Of a stretch of DNA of 64,000 bases, positions 35,413 to 47,960 are shown in pieces. The stretch's first letter is position 1, and each line of letters starts with the position of its first letter. This DNA is from Lycorma delicatula (lineage: Eukaryota; Arthropoda; Insecta; Hemiptera; Fulgoridae): the NCBI RefSeq assembly GCF_047948215.1, contig NC_134455.1, positions 323,508,147 through 323,572,146 of the forward strand, written 5' to 3'. A model generated the notes under the pieces. It saw only the letters and a program-made list of their open reading frames with translations. It was not told the origin of the DNA and made no database searches. The translations under genes were made by a program, and so were the position numbers.

Positions 35413-35933
35413 AGAAACTTTAGGGTAGGCCATACACCATTGCTGTTGAGCATTATAAAGACAAATTACCAAAATGTAAATTAGCATTCTACAAATTGAT
35501 TTCATCTGCCTATGAACCCGTTTTAAGGCAGTTTCAGAACCCAGATCCTCTTGCTCCTTATTTATTTTCACATCTTTTAATGATTTATAAAAACACTCCT
35601 TAGCCGTTTAATTAAATCAAGTAATATAGCAGCTGCTGCTGTAAACACTTCTTCGAAACTTACTTCAATTGATTGTACTGACTTTTTTTTTTTTAACCTC
35701 CTGGACCACCATTAAGTATTACTTAAGAGGATGAGATGAATGACAATTTTTGTAGCATGTGAAAATGCCATGCCTGACCAGGGTTCAAACCCGGGACCTC
35801 CAGATGAAAGGCCAAGAGTCTACCAATCATGCCATGGGGGCCGGCTAATTGTACTGACTTAAAAAATTTATGTGAATTAAAGAAAATTGATCTTTATTTT
35901 AAAATTACCAAAAACATCAGAAGGTAATGAATT
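35413..35933 (+). repeat. Second copy of a ~345-bp internal hAT-like segment, carrying a SINE
   Basis: Without the SINE and one copy of its duplication this segment is about 345 bp and matches 37837-38182 (346 bp) end to end, in the same orientation. Shared landmarks are GAGCATTATAAAGACAAATTA, CAGTTTCAGAACCCAGATCCTCTTG and TTTATGTGAATTAAAGAAAATTGATCTTT. Its translation includes HYKDKLPKCKLAFYKLISSA. It lacks both transposon ends. Confidence 0.85.
35684..35847 (-). mobile_element. tRNA-derived SINE of a second type, with perfect 12-bp target-site duplication
   Basis: On the minus strand: a head with A-box-like TGGCATGATTGG and B box GGTTTGAACCC, a 3' tail CCTCTTAAGTAATACTTAATGG...AGGAGG, then an A-run. 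It is flanked by ATTGTACTGACT at 35672-35683 and 35848-35859. The homologous site in the other copy (about 38083-38093, GATCGTACTGACTT) has no insertion. The head differs from the other SINEs in the window while the tail resembles theirs. Confidence 0.9.
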
Positions 35934-36689
35934 CCTTTTGACTGTGCTTTGGAGAATGCAAAAGCTTGAAGAAGAATATAGCATCAGTAAATAAAACTGA
36001 GAAGAATCAAAGAATCTATTTTGCAGATGTTTAGGTATAATAACTTATGATTTAGAAAATGGTTATACAAGATTAAAACTTCTCAAAGAAACAGCAGAAA
36101 AAGTAGATGTACATATTTAATCTAAAAGAAAAAACAGATTTATGATAATAATTTGAAATATTTTGAAAAAAGAGAATATATATCCAGTGATAAAAATTCA
36201 CCAGAAGTAATTGAACAAGTTACAGAAACATTAATAAAACTGATAACTTTATCATGGTTCCCACTGTCAGGAAATATAGACTTAATCAGGAATGTTTAGA
36301 AAAATTCAGGAAAGTTGCAAAAAATTTTTGAGAAGGGCATTTTTGTTACCAAATTAAGTTTAATAATGTTAGTATTAATAAAGTACTTTTTAATAATGCC
36401 AAAATATATTTGATATACTTTCCCAGCATCGGGAAGTGGCGACCACCATTGCCCAGCACATTGCAACTACGTGCTGCAAGCAGCCATTAATATGTTCTGT
36501 TCTTACTTATATTCCTAATCGTTTTTTTTTTTTATATTGAAGGAGGGATATTCCAAATTGCAGTTAATTTTTTCTCTGGTGAAACTTTAACAAAAAGTTA
36601 CCATTGAAAAATTTAAAGGTTGTTAACTATTTTTTTGGAATTTCGAACCACCATGAATTTTTTTTGTATTTTAGAAAATTACTTGCTTT

Positions 36690-38442
36690 TAAATGACATC
36701 TAAAAAGGCGCTGTTTAATTTCCACTGGTTAGATATAAACAGAGAATTCAGTTGGTTGAGAAGAGGTAGAGATGTGTTCTTTTTGTGATGTGTCTAAAAA
36801 AACATTTTGGACTGGCAATATGGACCAAAAGGCAGTGTCTTCACATTAAATGAAAGCTACATAATGAAATAATTAAGATAAGGAATTATCTGCCTTCACT
36901 GAACTTTTTTTATCTTCCAGTGGTATTTCAACTCAGGAGACTAAAACTTTGATCAACAGTTGTGAGAGTAGTGGTTGTGATACATCTGTGTATTCCTTGC
37001 CTGGATCTTTTGGTTAAAATAATAGCATTTCAGCAGCAAAGAGATACATTTGAATCCTCAACTTCATTTATGCAAAATCACAACACAGTTACTTCTTTTT
37101 GTTATAAACATGATGTTTCTAAGGCGGAAATATGTGGGTTGTCAATATTGTACAAAATAATTTATCCCTAAGTTCATGTGAAGATATTGATTGCAATTTT
37201 TAAAATTATGTTTCCTGATAATTGTATAATGTCAAAATTCCAGCTTGGAGCTATAAAATGCTTCTAAGTCATCAATCATGACCTTGCACCATACTCTGAT
37301 GACATTCTGCAAAATCAGCTATGTTCTTTTTTTAGTAATGTGGTTTGCTTTGATGAAGCATCAAATTGTACAGAGGGGTCAAATGGACTTATTTGTGTGA
37401 TTTTTTGATACAGAAACAAATAAATTATGAACAAGGTATTATAACAGTATATTTTTGGGAAAGTCCATTGCTCAACATAGTCAAAATAATTTCATAGAAG
37501 ATATCTTCCCTCTAGATAAAAACAAAATATTATATATATCTATGAATGGACCAAACTGATCAGAAGATAGAGGAAGACCCTGAAGGAAATTGTTTGGTGA
37601 GTATTGGTGTTTGCAGTTTACATGTTGTAAATGAGCCATGAAAACAGGGATTGAATCCGTCAGATGGGCTACTCATACTTTTTTAAGAGATCTTTACGTT
37701 TTGTTTAATGATAGCCCAGTGCGGCACGCTGAATTTACCTCAAACACAGAAAATAAATTTCCTTTAAAATACTATATGGTTAGAACAAGCCTTGCTAATT
37801 TTGGATGACGTAAAGAAATTGATTGACAAATCAAAAAAAACTTCAGTGTAAGCCATACATACTCCTGTTGAGCATTATAAAGACAAATTATGAAAATGTA
37901 AATTAGCATTTTACAAATTTCATCTGCTATAAATCCTTTTTAAAGCAGTTTCAGAACCCAGATCCTCTTGTTCCTTACTTATTTTCACATCTTTTAATGA
38001 TTTCTAAACATGCTCCTTAGCTGTTTAATTAAATCAAGTAATATTGTTGCTGCAAACATTTTGAAACTTACTTCATTTGATCGTACTGACTTAGAAAATT
38101 TATGTGAATTAAAGAAAATTGATCTTTGATTTCAAATTACTAAATTTCTGAAAGAAATAAAAACGTCAGAAGGTAATGAATTGAGGTTTCATAAAGAGTA
38201 TCAGACGTCATTAGTTAAATTCATCTCAAAGTTTGTTGAACGAAGTCCTTTAAAATGTTAAGTTTTGTTGAGGGGTTTATCATCATTAAATCCAACTGTG
38301 ATCCTTCATGAGCCTGAACTTGGTTGTAAAAAAATGAAGTGTTTATTGGCAGCATTATGTGAAGCTAATAGATTTACTGTAAATTCAGCTGAGAAACAAT
38401 ATTCTTTGCTATGTATGGATGTTAAAGGAGGAAATATATATT

Positions 38443-38477
<35 letters not shown>

Positions 38478-39160
38478 CAATATACTGAAGATGACAACAG
38501 TGAAGAATTGAAAGATAAGAGGAAGTTGGATAAATTTTTTCATCTTTTTTTAGCAAAAAATCAAAATATGTGAACCATTGGGAAATAGTAAAACTACACG
38601 TAATTTTTTCACACTGAAACATAACAGTTGAAATGGCTTTTCCATTAATAAATCTCTTCTTGTTGATAATTTGCAAGAAGAGAATAATTAATCATCAAAA
38701 GGTTTTTGATGCAACTCTAAACGCTGGGGGCAAGGAGAATATTTTCCTTACAAAAAAATGTTCATTGCTGTGAGAAGCCCTAGAAGACAGTATGAAGAAT
38801 GTATTTTAGAAAAAATAAAAAACTTCTCTTGTGAAGAATAGAATAGAGCCTTGTAATGGAAAATGCAAGCAGAAATTTAAAAAACTAGAGGAAGAAAGGA
38901 AAAAGTTGAGAGCTACAACCCTACAGTACAATTAACTAAATTAAAAAAAATCAAATAAAAAAAGAAAGACAAAAAAACTCTTTTTAAAAAAAAACCTATC
39001 AGACCTAACTGAATTGAACAGCTAAAAATATTTATTGTAAATAAATAAAAACCAAGATTCGTTTCTAGATCTAGAGAAGAACAGATACCCATCAAAATTA
39101 AACTTTTAGTAAAGGATAAGCAGTTAGAAACCTAAAGGTATTGAAGAAAAGTTGCTCTGT
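36690..39160 (+). mobile_element. hAT-like transposon relic, near-complete coding span
   Basis: Decayed coding sequence in shifting frames, in an order typical of hAT-type elements. A BED-like zinc-finger start is readable around 36705-36840 (FHWLDINREFSWL, a Cys pair, then NMDQKAVSSH). TSFCYKHDVSKAEICGL follows at about 37090-37140, then VCFDEASNCTEG (about 37345-37380), GVCSLHVVNEP (about 37605-37640), the segment duplicated at 35413 (37837-38182), and MKCLLAALCEANRFTVNSAE (about 38333-38392). The C-terminal part has hAT dimerisation-like sequence GFSINKSLLVDNLQEEN (about 38635-38685). I recall the family as multi-copy insect and cnidarian proteins. The hAT assignment rests mainly on the C-terminal pattern. 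Terminal inverted repeats were not found. Confidence 0.6.
38446..38474. repeat. (TA)n microsatellite
   Basis: About 14 uninterrupted TA units inside the hAT-like coding relic. The expansion interrupts its reading frame. Confidence 0.95.
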
Positions 39161-40541
39161 ATTTTATATGTACATAATAATACGTTTGTATTGTAATATA
39201 TACATTTCTTATCTGTAATACTTTTAGTCACAGTGATTTCTTTTTCCTTTTTGTTCAGTTCAATTTTCCTTTTTGTGGTCATACGTATTATTTGTATAAG
39301 TTGTGATCATACATATTCTTTGCTAAATTGAAATTTGTGTTTCTTAGCATCTTTATGCAATCAAGTTATTAATTGTTTTTTGTTTACTTTGTAAAATAAT
39401 GTAGGCTAGTTTTTGTGAAAAAGTTTTAAGCAATCTTAGGGCCGAGAGCCTGTATTTTTAAAAATTGCTTTAGTTAGTTTATTTTTAGTTTTTATTTCTT
39501 ATCTGTGTTACTTTTAGTTCCCATAATGTTCATTTTTATGCAAGAAACTTATTAAATATTGTTTAGTTTTTTGTACTTTGCAGTGAAATTTACTGAAACA
39601 GTTTTATTACAGAAAATAGCCTAATTTTAAATGTATATTGTAAAAAAATCATTAAAAAAATAATCTTTAAAAATGAATGTAACAATAAATAAAATTTAAA
39701 AAAAAGAGGCATGAGTTGGGCAGCTATAGAGATTGTGAAGGCTGCAAAAAAAATGTATATATTTTGTAGAGTAAACGGCAGTAGCATAACATTGTAAGAG
39801 TGAGGAAATTTTTACAAAATTGGTCAGGGAAAAACCTGAATCTTAAAATTCTGTGGGAACCCTGTTTAAATACCTTGGAGAAAATCTTAAGATAAGAGCA
39901 GAAAACTAGAAAAAAGTGTTTGTGAATGTCAGGAGTTTGTTTACAAAGAATGTATATCTTAAAATGTTTAAGATTTGACACTAGTAGTAAAACCAGAAGT
40001 TCATAAAAAAAATCAAATTTTTCTAAATTTTATGTAAACATGAAACATGTATGGTGATTTTAAGTGAATTATGTCTTTATCAGCTGCCAAAATCCTAGAG
40101 GCACATGCTCATATTTTTGTGTTTTAAATGCAGTCCAGTATTGATTTTGCTGTAAATTGCTTTGTGAGTTTTACATGGATTTTTATTTAAATTTAAGAAT
40201 AATCTGCTTTGATGGTTAGTTATATTTCTCATTATGCTCACCTTCCTTGGATGCATTTGTGATCATTGGTTCTGGTCAACTGGGAAACAATTTTATTGTA
40301 CGTTATTATCTTACTTACTTTTGTATTTAACTGTGCACCATCGAAATGCTACCAGCATGTACTAGGAATGTATTACTTCTTATGTAATGTTGTGTTTAAT
40401 TTTAAAAAGTAATGAAATGTATCTGCTTAATTTTGAAATGAAGCATAAATAAAATATGTAATTAAATGGAAATAAATAAATTATTATTGTTCAGGAAATT
40501 TATAATCCATGCTTTGTTGCATTTGATGGAGTTGTATAGTA
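39161..40541. other. AT-rich intron, nothing identified
   Basis: T-rich and A-rich text without exon, RNA gene or recognisable transposon sequence. Confidence 0.4.
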
Positions 40542-41825
40542 TGAGGGTGAATAATCATATTTAAACAATAATTTTGCTATTCTACGCAGCAAGCAGTTCC
40601 AAGCTTGATGGTGGTGTGAGGGGTTAATGTTTCGTGTATTAGAGAGGGGAACCAACTTGGTTAGCTCCTCCGCTCGGTTCTGTCATCAGTACAGCCATGA
40701 GTGAGCAAATGATTCCATCGTCTGTTGCACAACATATAATCATTAAGGTTTTTAACTAATGAAGGCATTAAACTTACTGAAATTTTAACTCATTTAAAGG
40801 TACAGTTTGGGGTTGCTATACTGTCCCAGAACCAAGTGTATACATGGACCAGACAATTTAAGGGTGGGCGAGAAAGTGTAGAAAATAAGTCACGATAGAT
40901 GTCCAAGGCCAAGTTTTGCAGCTGACAACAATATGCCATTTGAGAGCTTATTGACAGTGGTTGCTGGTTCACTGTTGAAGAAATAGTGTCAGAACTGTGT
41001 ATTTTCTAAGGGAGTGCTCAATCCATTATCACTGATCATCTTGGCTTTAGAAAAATTAGTGCTCAATGGATTCCAAGGTTATTGACCAAAAATCAAAAAC
41101 AGGTCAGGTTGGAGATCTGTGAGAGACTTCTGAATCAATTTCGGCAAGAAGGGGATGATTTTTGACGTGCATCGTCACATGTGAAGAGACATGGATCCAT
41201 CATTACACTTCAGAGTCAAAAATGGCGAAGGAAAGATGAGGGCTGCCCAGTGAAGGCCAAAACCCATTTGTCAGCCAGAAAAGTTCTTGCAATGATTTTT
41301 TTGTATTCAAGAGGAGTTTTACTCATTTATTTTCTTCCACAATCAATGTATGGTGAATGCGACTTACTATTGCAAGCTGCTACAGTAACAAAAGCCGTCT
41401 ACCGAAACAAAAGATGGGGTATGCCTATCAGAGATGTCATCCTTCTCCATGACAACGCCAAGCCACACACTGCAATTTTGACAAGGGATAAATTGGAAAA
41501 AATGCACTGGGAAACCCTCAACCATCCTCTCTACTGTCCAGATTTGACCCCTGTGGCTATTTTTTTGTTTGTACCCTTGAAAGAATTGCTTAAAGGGGAA
41601 CAATTTGAAAACAATGAAGATTGTCGAGGAACGTGTACACAATTGGTTGATGACTCATCCTCAAGCTTTATCTGAACTAGGAATATATTCAAGCTTCCAA
41701 ATCATTGGCAAAAGTCTGTAGATTGTACAGGAGACTATATAGATAAATAATCAAGGTAGAATTGGTGTATATTATTAATCAGTAAATTTATAAAAAAGTT
41801 ACCATTTATATTTGATTCACCCTCA
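40542..41825 (+). mobile_element. Complete but inactive mariner transposon
   Basis: The inverted ends TGAGGGTGAATAATCATATTTAA (left) and, in reverse complement, TGAGGGTGAATCAAATATAAATG (right) are each flanked by TA (40540-40541 and 41826-41827), framing 1.28 kb. The transposase relic includes VTCEETWIHHYTSES (about 41170-41215), ILLHDNAKPHTAIL (41441-41480) with the second catalytic Asp and LYCPDLTPV (about 41530-41555) with the third. At the first catalytic position the usual Asp reads Glu, besides several stops and frameshifts. It cannot be active. A 164-codon stretch at 41181-41675 remains open but spans frame changes relative to the ancestral protein. Confidence 0.92.
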
Positions 41826-43428
41826 TATGATGTGAAAAATGTATGAGTAAAGTCATTTTATATTTAGGGTGATCCATATAATCATTAGACTGTACCCTCA
41901 AATAAAATCTTAACTTTGTATGAACATTTTTTTAATGCTGTATCTGCATCTTGTGTTTCTTATTTATGGCATATGTGTCAGAGTGTGCAGATTGTTAGCT
42001 TTCATGTTCAGGAGGTTGTTAAAGCCCCAGCTGTACCGCTTTTAATTAACAATACGTCCTCTTGCCCTGTCAATCAATAGGTGTAATAAGCTGAAGGTAC
42101 ACTCATTATATGAACGAGGGGCGCTGCTGCCTGTGAGCTCCAGCTCAAGAACATTGCTGTTGATGTTTAAAGAGTAGTTTCAGATTATCTTAAGAATAAC
42201 TCATTCAGTTTGTAGTATTGACTGCTGTAGCTATTAGACACTGTGTGTAGTTCCAAATTAGTCTCAGATCACCAGTATTAAAGAGAGTACATTTTTTTCA
42301 TTAACATAATTAAATGATCTAAGGAGATTAACTTTATCGCAACTTCCCTCTTTGGTATTTCACCATTTTCTCTTGATTTATTTAAGAATGTTCTTTTTGT
42401 TTAATTTTTAGATTCAGGGAACAAACTCATAGAAAGGAAGTTTTACATTCACTTACATTCACATTATCTTACAATCTGCTTTTACTTTTTCTTTAAAATC
42501 TTAATCATTCCTCACTGCAATTCTTATAGACCTGCTACTTTTACACACATTCCTAGATTGCTTTAAAACTGAAAAGTAGAATATCGCTAATGAATACCTT
42601 AAATCTGCAAATAGTGTATGTTAATATGTTAAATAAATACTGCAAGGTCTGTCATAAAATTACAGGATGAATTACAGTTTGCTTTGGTTTTTAGTTTTGA
42701 TTTATATTTGTTAGAAATTTGTTTACTAAAACAAAGAATACAATTTTACATTATGTTTTGAAATTTTCTTTTATTTATTACTTATTAATATCAGGTAATA
42801 ACTTCTAACATTTGATGTAGTCATAATTTTAACACAGCAGTTAGTTTATAACAGCCTACTTTTTTTCTAAGCAGAATACAGTTTTCTAATTGTTATGATG
42901 TGAGTGAAAATTACGCTTTTGTGATGAATCAAAAGATTTTTGTTAGCAATTATAATTGAGTGATTCTCATAAAAAGTCACAATTTTTGTTTTTGTTTATT
43001 TTATGCATTGCAATGTAATGTGTTAAGAATTTTATACATTACATTAAAGAATTTTTCTTCTAAATAAATTCTGTATTTTCAGTAGTTGTATAATTACAGG
43101 AATTTTATAAAGTACTGTTGTATTATTTAGTTAAATTCTTTTGACATTTTTTTTTTGAAGCATGAAGCTAAATGCTTTAGCATTTTAGTTTATGCAAAAT
43201 TGTCATTGTAATTAAAAAGAAATATGTATAACTGGAAAGATTATCAAATAATAAATTATAGTTGTGATAACATTTTCTATATGCAGTAAAGAATGGAGTA
43301 GCATGGAAACATTCTGAACTTGAAATCATGCTGATGGTTTGATGAAAAAGCAAGCATTTCACCAGTGATCAACTCCAAAGCATGAAGTTTAATAGGTTCC
43401 ATTTTAATTTATTACAATTTTGTTGCAG
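41826..43428. other. Intron before the fourth Fen1 coding exon
   Basis: AT-rich. Positions 42010-42150 are slightly GC-richer and may be a short transposon scrap that I cannot name. No other feature is seen. Confidence 0.35.
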
Positions 43429-43538
43429 GAGATGGTGATCTTGTGGATAAATTCAGTAGGCGCCTTGTAAAAGTAACCAAACACCATTCAGAAGAGTGCA
43501 AAGAGTTATTAAAATTAATGGGAATCCCATATATTGAT
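43429..43538 (+). CDS. Fen1: Fen1 coding exon between gateway and second metal site
   Basis: Opens after TTTTGTTGCAG. Its first two bases complete the Gly codon begun by the previous exon. It encodes [20 protein letters not shown] then [16 protein letters not shown], exactly 36 codons, and ends in phase 0 before GTAATT at 43539. The sequence covers the RLVKVT helix and the LLxLMGIPY strand leading to the second cluster of metal ligands. The residues match the family closely and no lesion is seen. The phase agreement on both sides confirms the exon order. Confidence 0.96.
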
Positions 43539-44102
43539 GTAATTTACTTAATTATATGCATGTTAAATATAGTATAACATTCTACATTTTTGAAGAAGTT
43601 GTAATGTACAAATAGTGGTCCTTCTGCTTCTGTTAATTAATTATTTCCTTTCAAGTTTAGGAAGAGAAGTATTTTATAGAAAATATTGAGTGATATTTAC
43701 TGTTTTTTAAAAGAATTATAAAGACATTTGTGGATTAGGCTAATGTAATATTGACATTTCTAATCTTACGTAAAAGTCATGAAAATGAAGTATTCAAAAA
43801 TAAAGGTGGTAAGAATATTTTATGAATTCTTTTAGCTTATATATAATTCAAAATTTTTATTTCATAATCAACTTTTATAAAACAGTCACAAGTACATCCA
43901 TATTGTTCAAAAAATAAACCTTATTTTGGTTATATGTATGTAGTTGATGCTACTGGTCTGAACAGGAATACAAATCAATTAGGTACGATTAAGTGGCTGT
44001 TCCAGTTAATAAAAAGTTAAAAACTAGATTAACCATCTTGAGATAAAAACCCAAATGTAACTGTATACTGAAGGATTCATGTTAGTTATATTGCAGGTGC
44101 CC

Positions 44103-44415
44103 AAAAATTACTGGAATTGTTGGGAAAAAAATTGATTTAATTATTTTTACTTCCTGGAACATTAATCTTCTTCAAAGTACTTTTTATGTAACTGAATCCA
44201 CTTGACGCAAAAACTATATTACTGTTTACAAATTATATTACATTACAATTGTATTTGTAATGCAATTTGTAATTGTCATGTATTACATTACAATTGGAAC
44301 TTGTATACAAGTTCCCAAAAATTATTGGAATTTAAAAAAAATTGATTTAATAAGATTTACTTCCTGGACCATTAATCTTTTTCCAAGTGCTTTTCATGTG
44401 AATCCACTTGTTCCA
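44103..44415. repeat. Imperfect ~100-bp direct repeat
   Basis: 44103-44206 and 44317-44415 share AATTxxTGGAATT, AAAATTGATTTAAT, TTTACTTCCTGGAxCATTAATCTT and AATCCACTTG. On the minus strand both read like degraded transposase 3' ends (for example WNKWIHMKSTWKK), so this is probably two pieces of one Tc/mariner-type relic. Confidence 0.55.
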
Positions 44416-46207
44416 ATGGTTTTCTCACTGTTAAATTTTCACATTTTTAAAATTCCTGAAGAGGAATGTTTCCCAAGATCTGCAACGATTTATTTTCTTT
44501 GAGTTCCTCCAACTACAAAAATGTGTTCATTTGAATTCTGTTTTCATATGTGAGAACAAGAAAAGATTACATTGAGCAATATATAATGAGTAAAGAAGAT
44601 GAGGGAAACGGTTATCTTGTTTTTTGATAAAACTGTTGATACAGAAGGCAATATGGTCAGGGGCATTGTGATGGTGCAGAAACCATCACAATACCTATCT
44701 CCTACACCTCCGGGTGTTTTCACTGCATACTCTGGTTATTTTTGATTACCCCTTATATAAGATAGTTCCATTTAGTTTTTTCAACTTATTTATGTGAGCA
44801 GAAATGTGGTAAATAATGAGAAATTTTTTTTTAATTACAGTTAATTGAAATTTCATGAATAGATCTAAATAAAAAAGAAATTTATTAATACTCATGTGAG
44901 TAATTTCAAAAATCTTAATTATTTTAACAATTCATTCGGAGTTTCCGTGTGTTTTTTTTTTAAAACTAATACTTAAAATTTTAAGAAGTTAATACTGATA
45001 TAAGTTTGCTTTCATTGGCTTTTTTTGTGAAATATTTCTAAAATGTAGCTGTAGATTTTTTATCAGTTTCATTTTAGTTTCTCTTCATTATCATTGTATT
45101 TGTGTATTTACTGCAGTTCTTTGTAATATGGTTTCATTTTAATTAATACACATCCTTCATTCCAGTTAAAACATTCCTTTGTTTTATTCTTTTTTATTTT
45201 CAACTTAAGAAATTGCCTCCTTAACATTGACTGATAAATAAAACACTGTGAGCTGTGCCATTTTTAATTATGTTTCCACCTATTTTGTGCCAGCTTTTAA
45301 GCTGTTGCTTGCAGCAAATTAACTTGTTCCTGTTTCTTGGGGTATGGAAGACCATGTTAAGGTATTTTCTTCTACTCCAAACAAAATGTGATTTTTAATT
45401 AATAATCCCAATTGGTGTGAAATAGGGTTGGATTTATCTGTTAATTTATTTCTTTAGTGTCTAAAATGGTTGGTCTTTGTAAAATAACAAATCTTAATAC
45501 AATGAAATCTGTGTAAACTAGAAGTTGTACAATTGACAGTACATTCTGCTTTACACAGTATTCAGCAAATAGTTTATTTAGTAGCTTATGAAGGTTCACA
45601 TTAATTTAGTAATTAATATATTACTATTAATAATACAATAAATTACTTGTATATGTATTTGTTGCTCCCAATTGTGTGTGTCTGTGTGTAATTGTACATA
45701 AACTTTTTAAATCCATTCTAATAATTTATACATTACTGTTTATTTTATGCTAAGTAAAAATAATTTATTTATATATAAAATGAATTTAACTATAGTCTTT
45801 GTAGGAGTAGCTTATTCTTACTTGCTTATGTTTCAATGTTATTTTCAAATACAACAGATCATGATTCATTTCTGGGCTGTTATTACTGCAAAGTTTTCCA
45901 GAAAACACAATCTGAACAGTACGTGTTCTGACAATCTTTTTTGTACTCCAAAAGATTTAGTTTTTGTTTTCTACTTCTGGCAGAACTTCTTTTTACTCCT
46001 CACTCAAAGGTGTCTGTAGTTTACACTTTAATAGTTTTATCCAGACTTATGATTTCTTCATCTTTTACCTATTCATCATAATTACAAAATATTCTTCCAC
46101 TGATACAAACTCATTCTCAGTTTCTAATATCAATTGCTCTACAATAGCAATATTTATACATCTGTATGTTTTCCTACAGATATTTTATTTTTTCATTTAT
46201 AGAAAAA

Positions 46208-46308
46208 AGATAAAATTTGATGTTAATATAATTATAGTAATATAAAAATATTACTTAATTTTCTTTTGTGTAAGATAAATTTTGAAGCCAAAATCTGGGT
46301 ATAAATTT
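46208..46308. repeat. Dispersed repeat, copy A (copy B at 48198-48300)
   Basis: Shares AAAAATATTACTTA, TTTGTGTAAxATAAAT and GAxGCCAAAATCTGGGTA with 48198-48300 in the same orientation. The family is unknown and there is no coding sequence. Confidence 0.6.
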
Positions 46309-47639
46309 TTTGCAAACACTATAAAAGCTGATATATTGTGTTTCTATCCTTGTTTCAACAAAATTGTCAGTGCCTTTGATGTTAAATGCAGCTTGTTTAA
46401 ACACACTTTTAACAAAACCTTTATGTAATTTTATCATTCAAATTAATTTACATTGTGTTCAGCAAAAATAGAAAAAGTTATCAGTTATCCTTTACAGATA
46501 GATGGACAGGAATTAATTTTAGCAATAAGTGATTATAGTCAGCTTCATTGCTTTAGTGATTAGTTTTTCTAATTTTCAATTTGAAAAACCATAAACTAAA
46601 ATGATAAACCTCTCTTTAGACTGCTTGTTTCCAGTGCTTTTCTCATTCTTCAAATCTAGTTTTATTAGTTTGAGCTCTAAAATGTTTATATTTTAGAGTT
46701 TAATAAACTACAACAAACAAATCTCATCACAATATCCACTATCCTTAATTCATTAACTAGTTGCTGATTCTGGAATTTTTAGTCTACTATTTTTCAATCA
46801 ACAACTTTTTCTTCACCATAAATTTGGTTGAATGAAACAGTGTTTTTGGAGCAAAACCTTTTTAACCACCCACTGAAGATTTTCAAGTTGTGTTTACTAA
46901 TATTTTTGCAATTGATTTTGCTTGTTGTGTAATATTGATCCCAACATGGGAAGGAGGTATTAATTTTTGGTCTTGCATTTATAAAATATTTGAATAAAAT
47001 ATTGTTGAATTTTTAATTTGGACATTTGTCTTTTGAAATTAAGTGATCTAGCAGCTTTAAACCAATCTGTTTTAGTTTTCCATGTTATCTTTTAATTCTG
47101 TAAGTTTGAGATTTACTGCAACTGTATTTCTCACTTAATTTTTGGATGGTTAATTACTTGCAGATTGCAGACATCAGTAACTTAATATTTTTCTTTCAAC
47201 TAAAAAGTATTTGATTTTACTATTTTTTTATGACAGTTTAATCCAATGCACAAGTACATAAAACAAGCAATAACAATGAAAAAAGTAACAATTCGTATAC
47301 TATAATATAAAATAAAGTATGCGGTGGGTTGGGGAAAAGATTGAGGCACCTTTACATAGCTGAATGACAGGCTGATATGTGAGCATTAATCTGTTTTTAA
47401 TGTTAAAATAAATAAAAATTATAATCCAAGCAGGATATTATTGTTCTTGCAATATATGCTTCTGTATGTTTCTACACATAAAAGCTACTTCAAACGTTCT
47501 TCATGTAAATTGACAGTTACATGACCTTCAAAATTTGTTAAGGAATTGCATTGAAAACAGAAACTAAAATTACAACATATCTACATTAATAAAAACTTAA
47601 ATATTGTCAAGAAAAACCATTATTATTCAGGTTGTAATA

Positions 47640-47960
47640 AAATCTCTGGCTTATCAGGCAGTATTTGAAAATATGTATTAGTTATGATTTTGCATGTCTG
47701 CTTCCAAGTTAAATGGTTTTTGGTAAAGGAAAGTTGTAGTTTATTTATAAAAAGTGTACCAGACTATGAAAAATATTCCAGAATTTTGGCCTAAACAAAG
47801 TCCAGATTGTTCAGCTGTTACTTTACTACAAATTTGGAAAAGTATCAAATGCATATTAACAAAAATACATTTCTTGACAAATAATTGGTTTTCAGAAACA
47901 ATTTTTTATAAACAGGTTTTGAGTACAGATAAATATTTAGTAGACAGTACTTGAAAGAAA
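47640..47960 (+). mobile_element. Tc1-like transposon relic (C-terminal end)
   Basis: The 66-codon frame at 47754-47954 contains MKNIPEFWPKQSPD, matching the W-P-x-Q-S-P-D motif around the third catalytic residue of Tc1 transposases, then IWKSIKCIL and a C-terminal LVDS. Only the 3' end of the gene is recognisable, and no inverted repeats were found. Confidence 0.65.

Larger units (their letters stand above)
35170..36250 (+). mobile_element. LINE reverse-transcriptase relic interrupted by hAT-like sequence
   Basis: 35195-35225 reads AGFRNGRSC, and 35270-35330 reads LIFEHFQKAFDSIVRD (RT motif A with its Asp), followed by TRQTLTNGTSKIKFME to 35412. From about 35934 RT-like sequence resumes: DCALENAKA, a fragment of the FADD motif (FAD at about 36022-36030), and ITYDLENGYTRLKLLKETAEK (36040-36105). 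The segment with motif B is missing and in its place sits 35413-35933. This resembles the RT of Jockey/RTE-type LINEs. It is dead, with no ends defined. Confidence 0.6.

Noticed and set aside
35765..35845. tRNA gene on the minus strand
   Set aside because: It is the head of a SINE bounded by a perfect target-site duplication and followed by an A-run.
36415..36500. GC-richer patch as an exon
   Set aside because: No open frame with splice sites and no family resemblance.
45747..46245. Two overlapping 90-codon open frames that look like membrane segments
   Set aside because: T-rich DNA translates to hydrophobic residues by chance; no conserved pattern.
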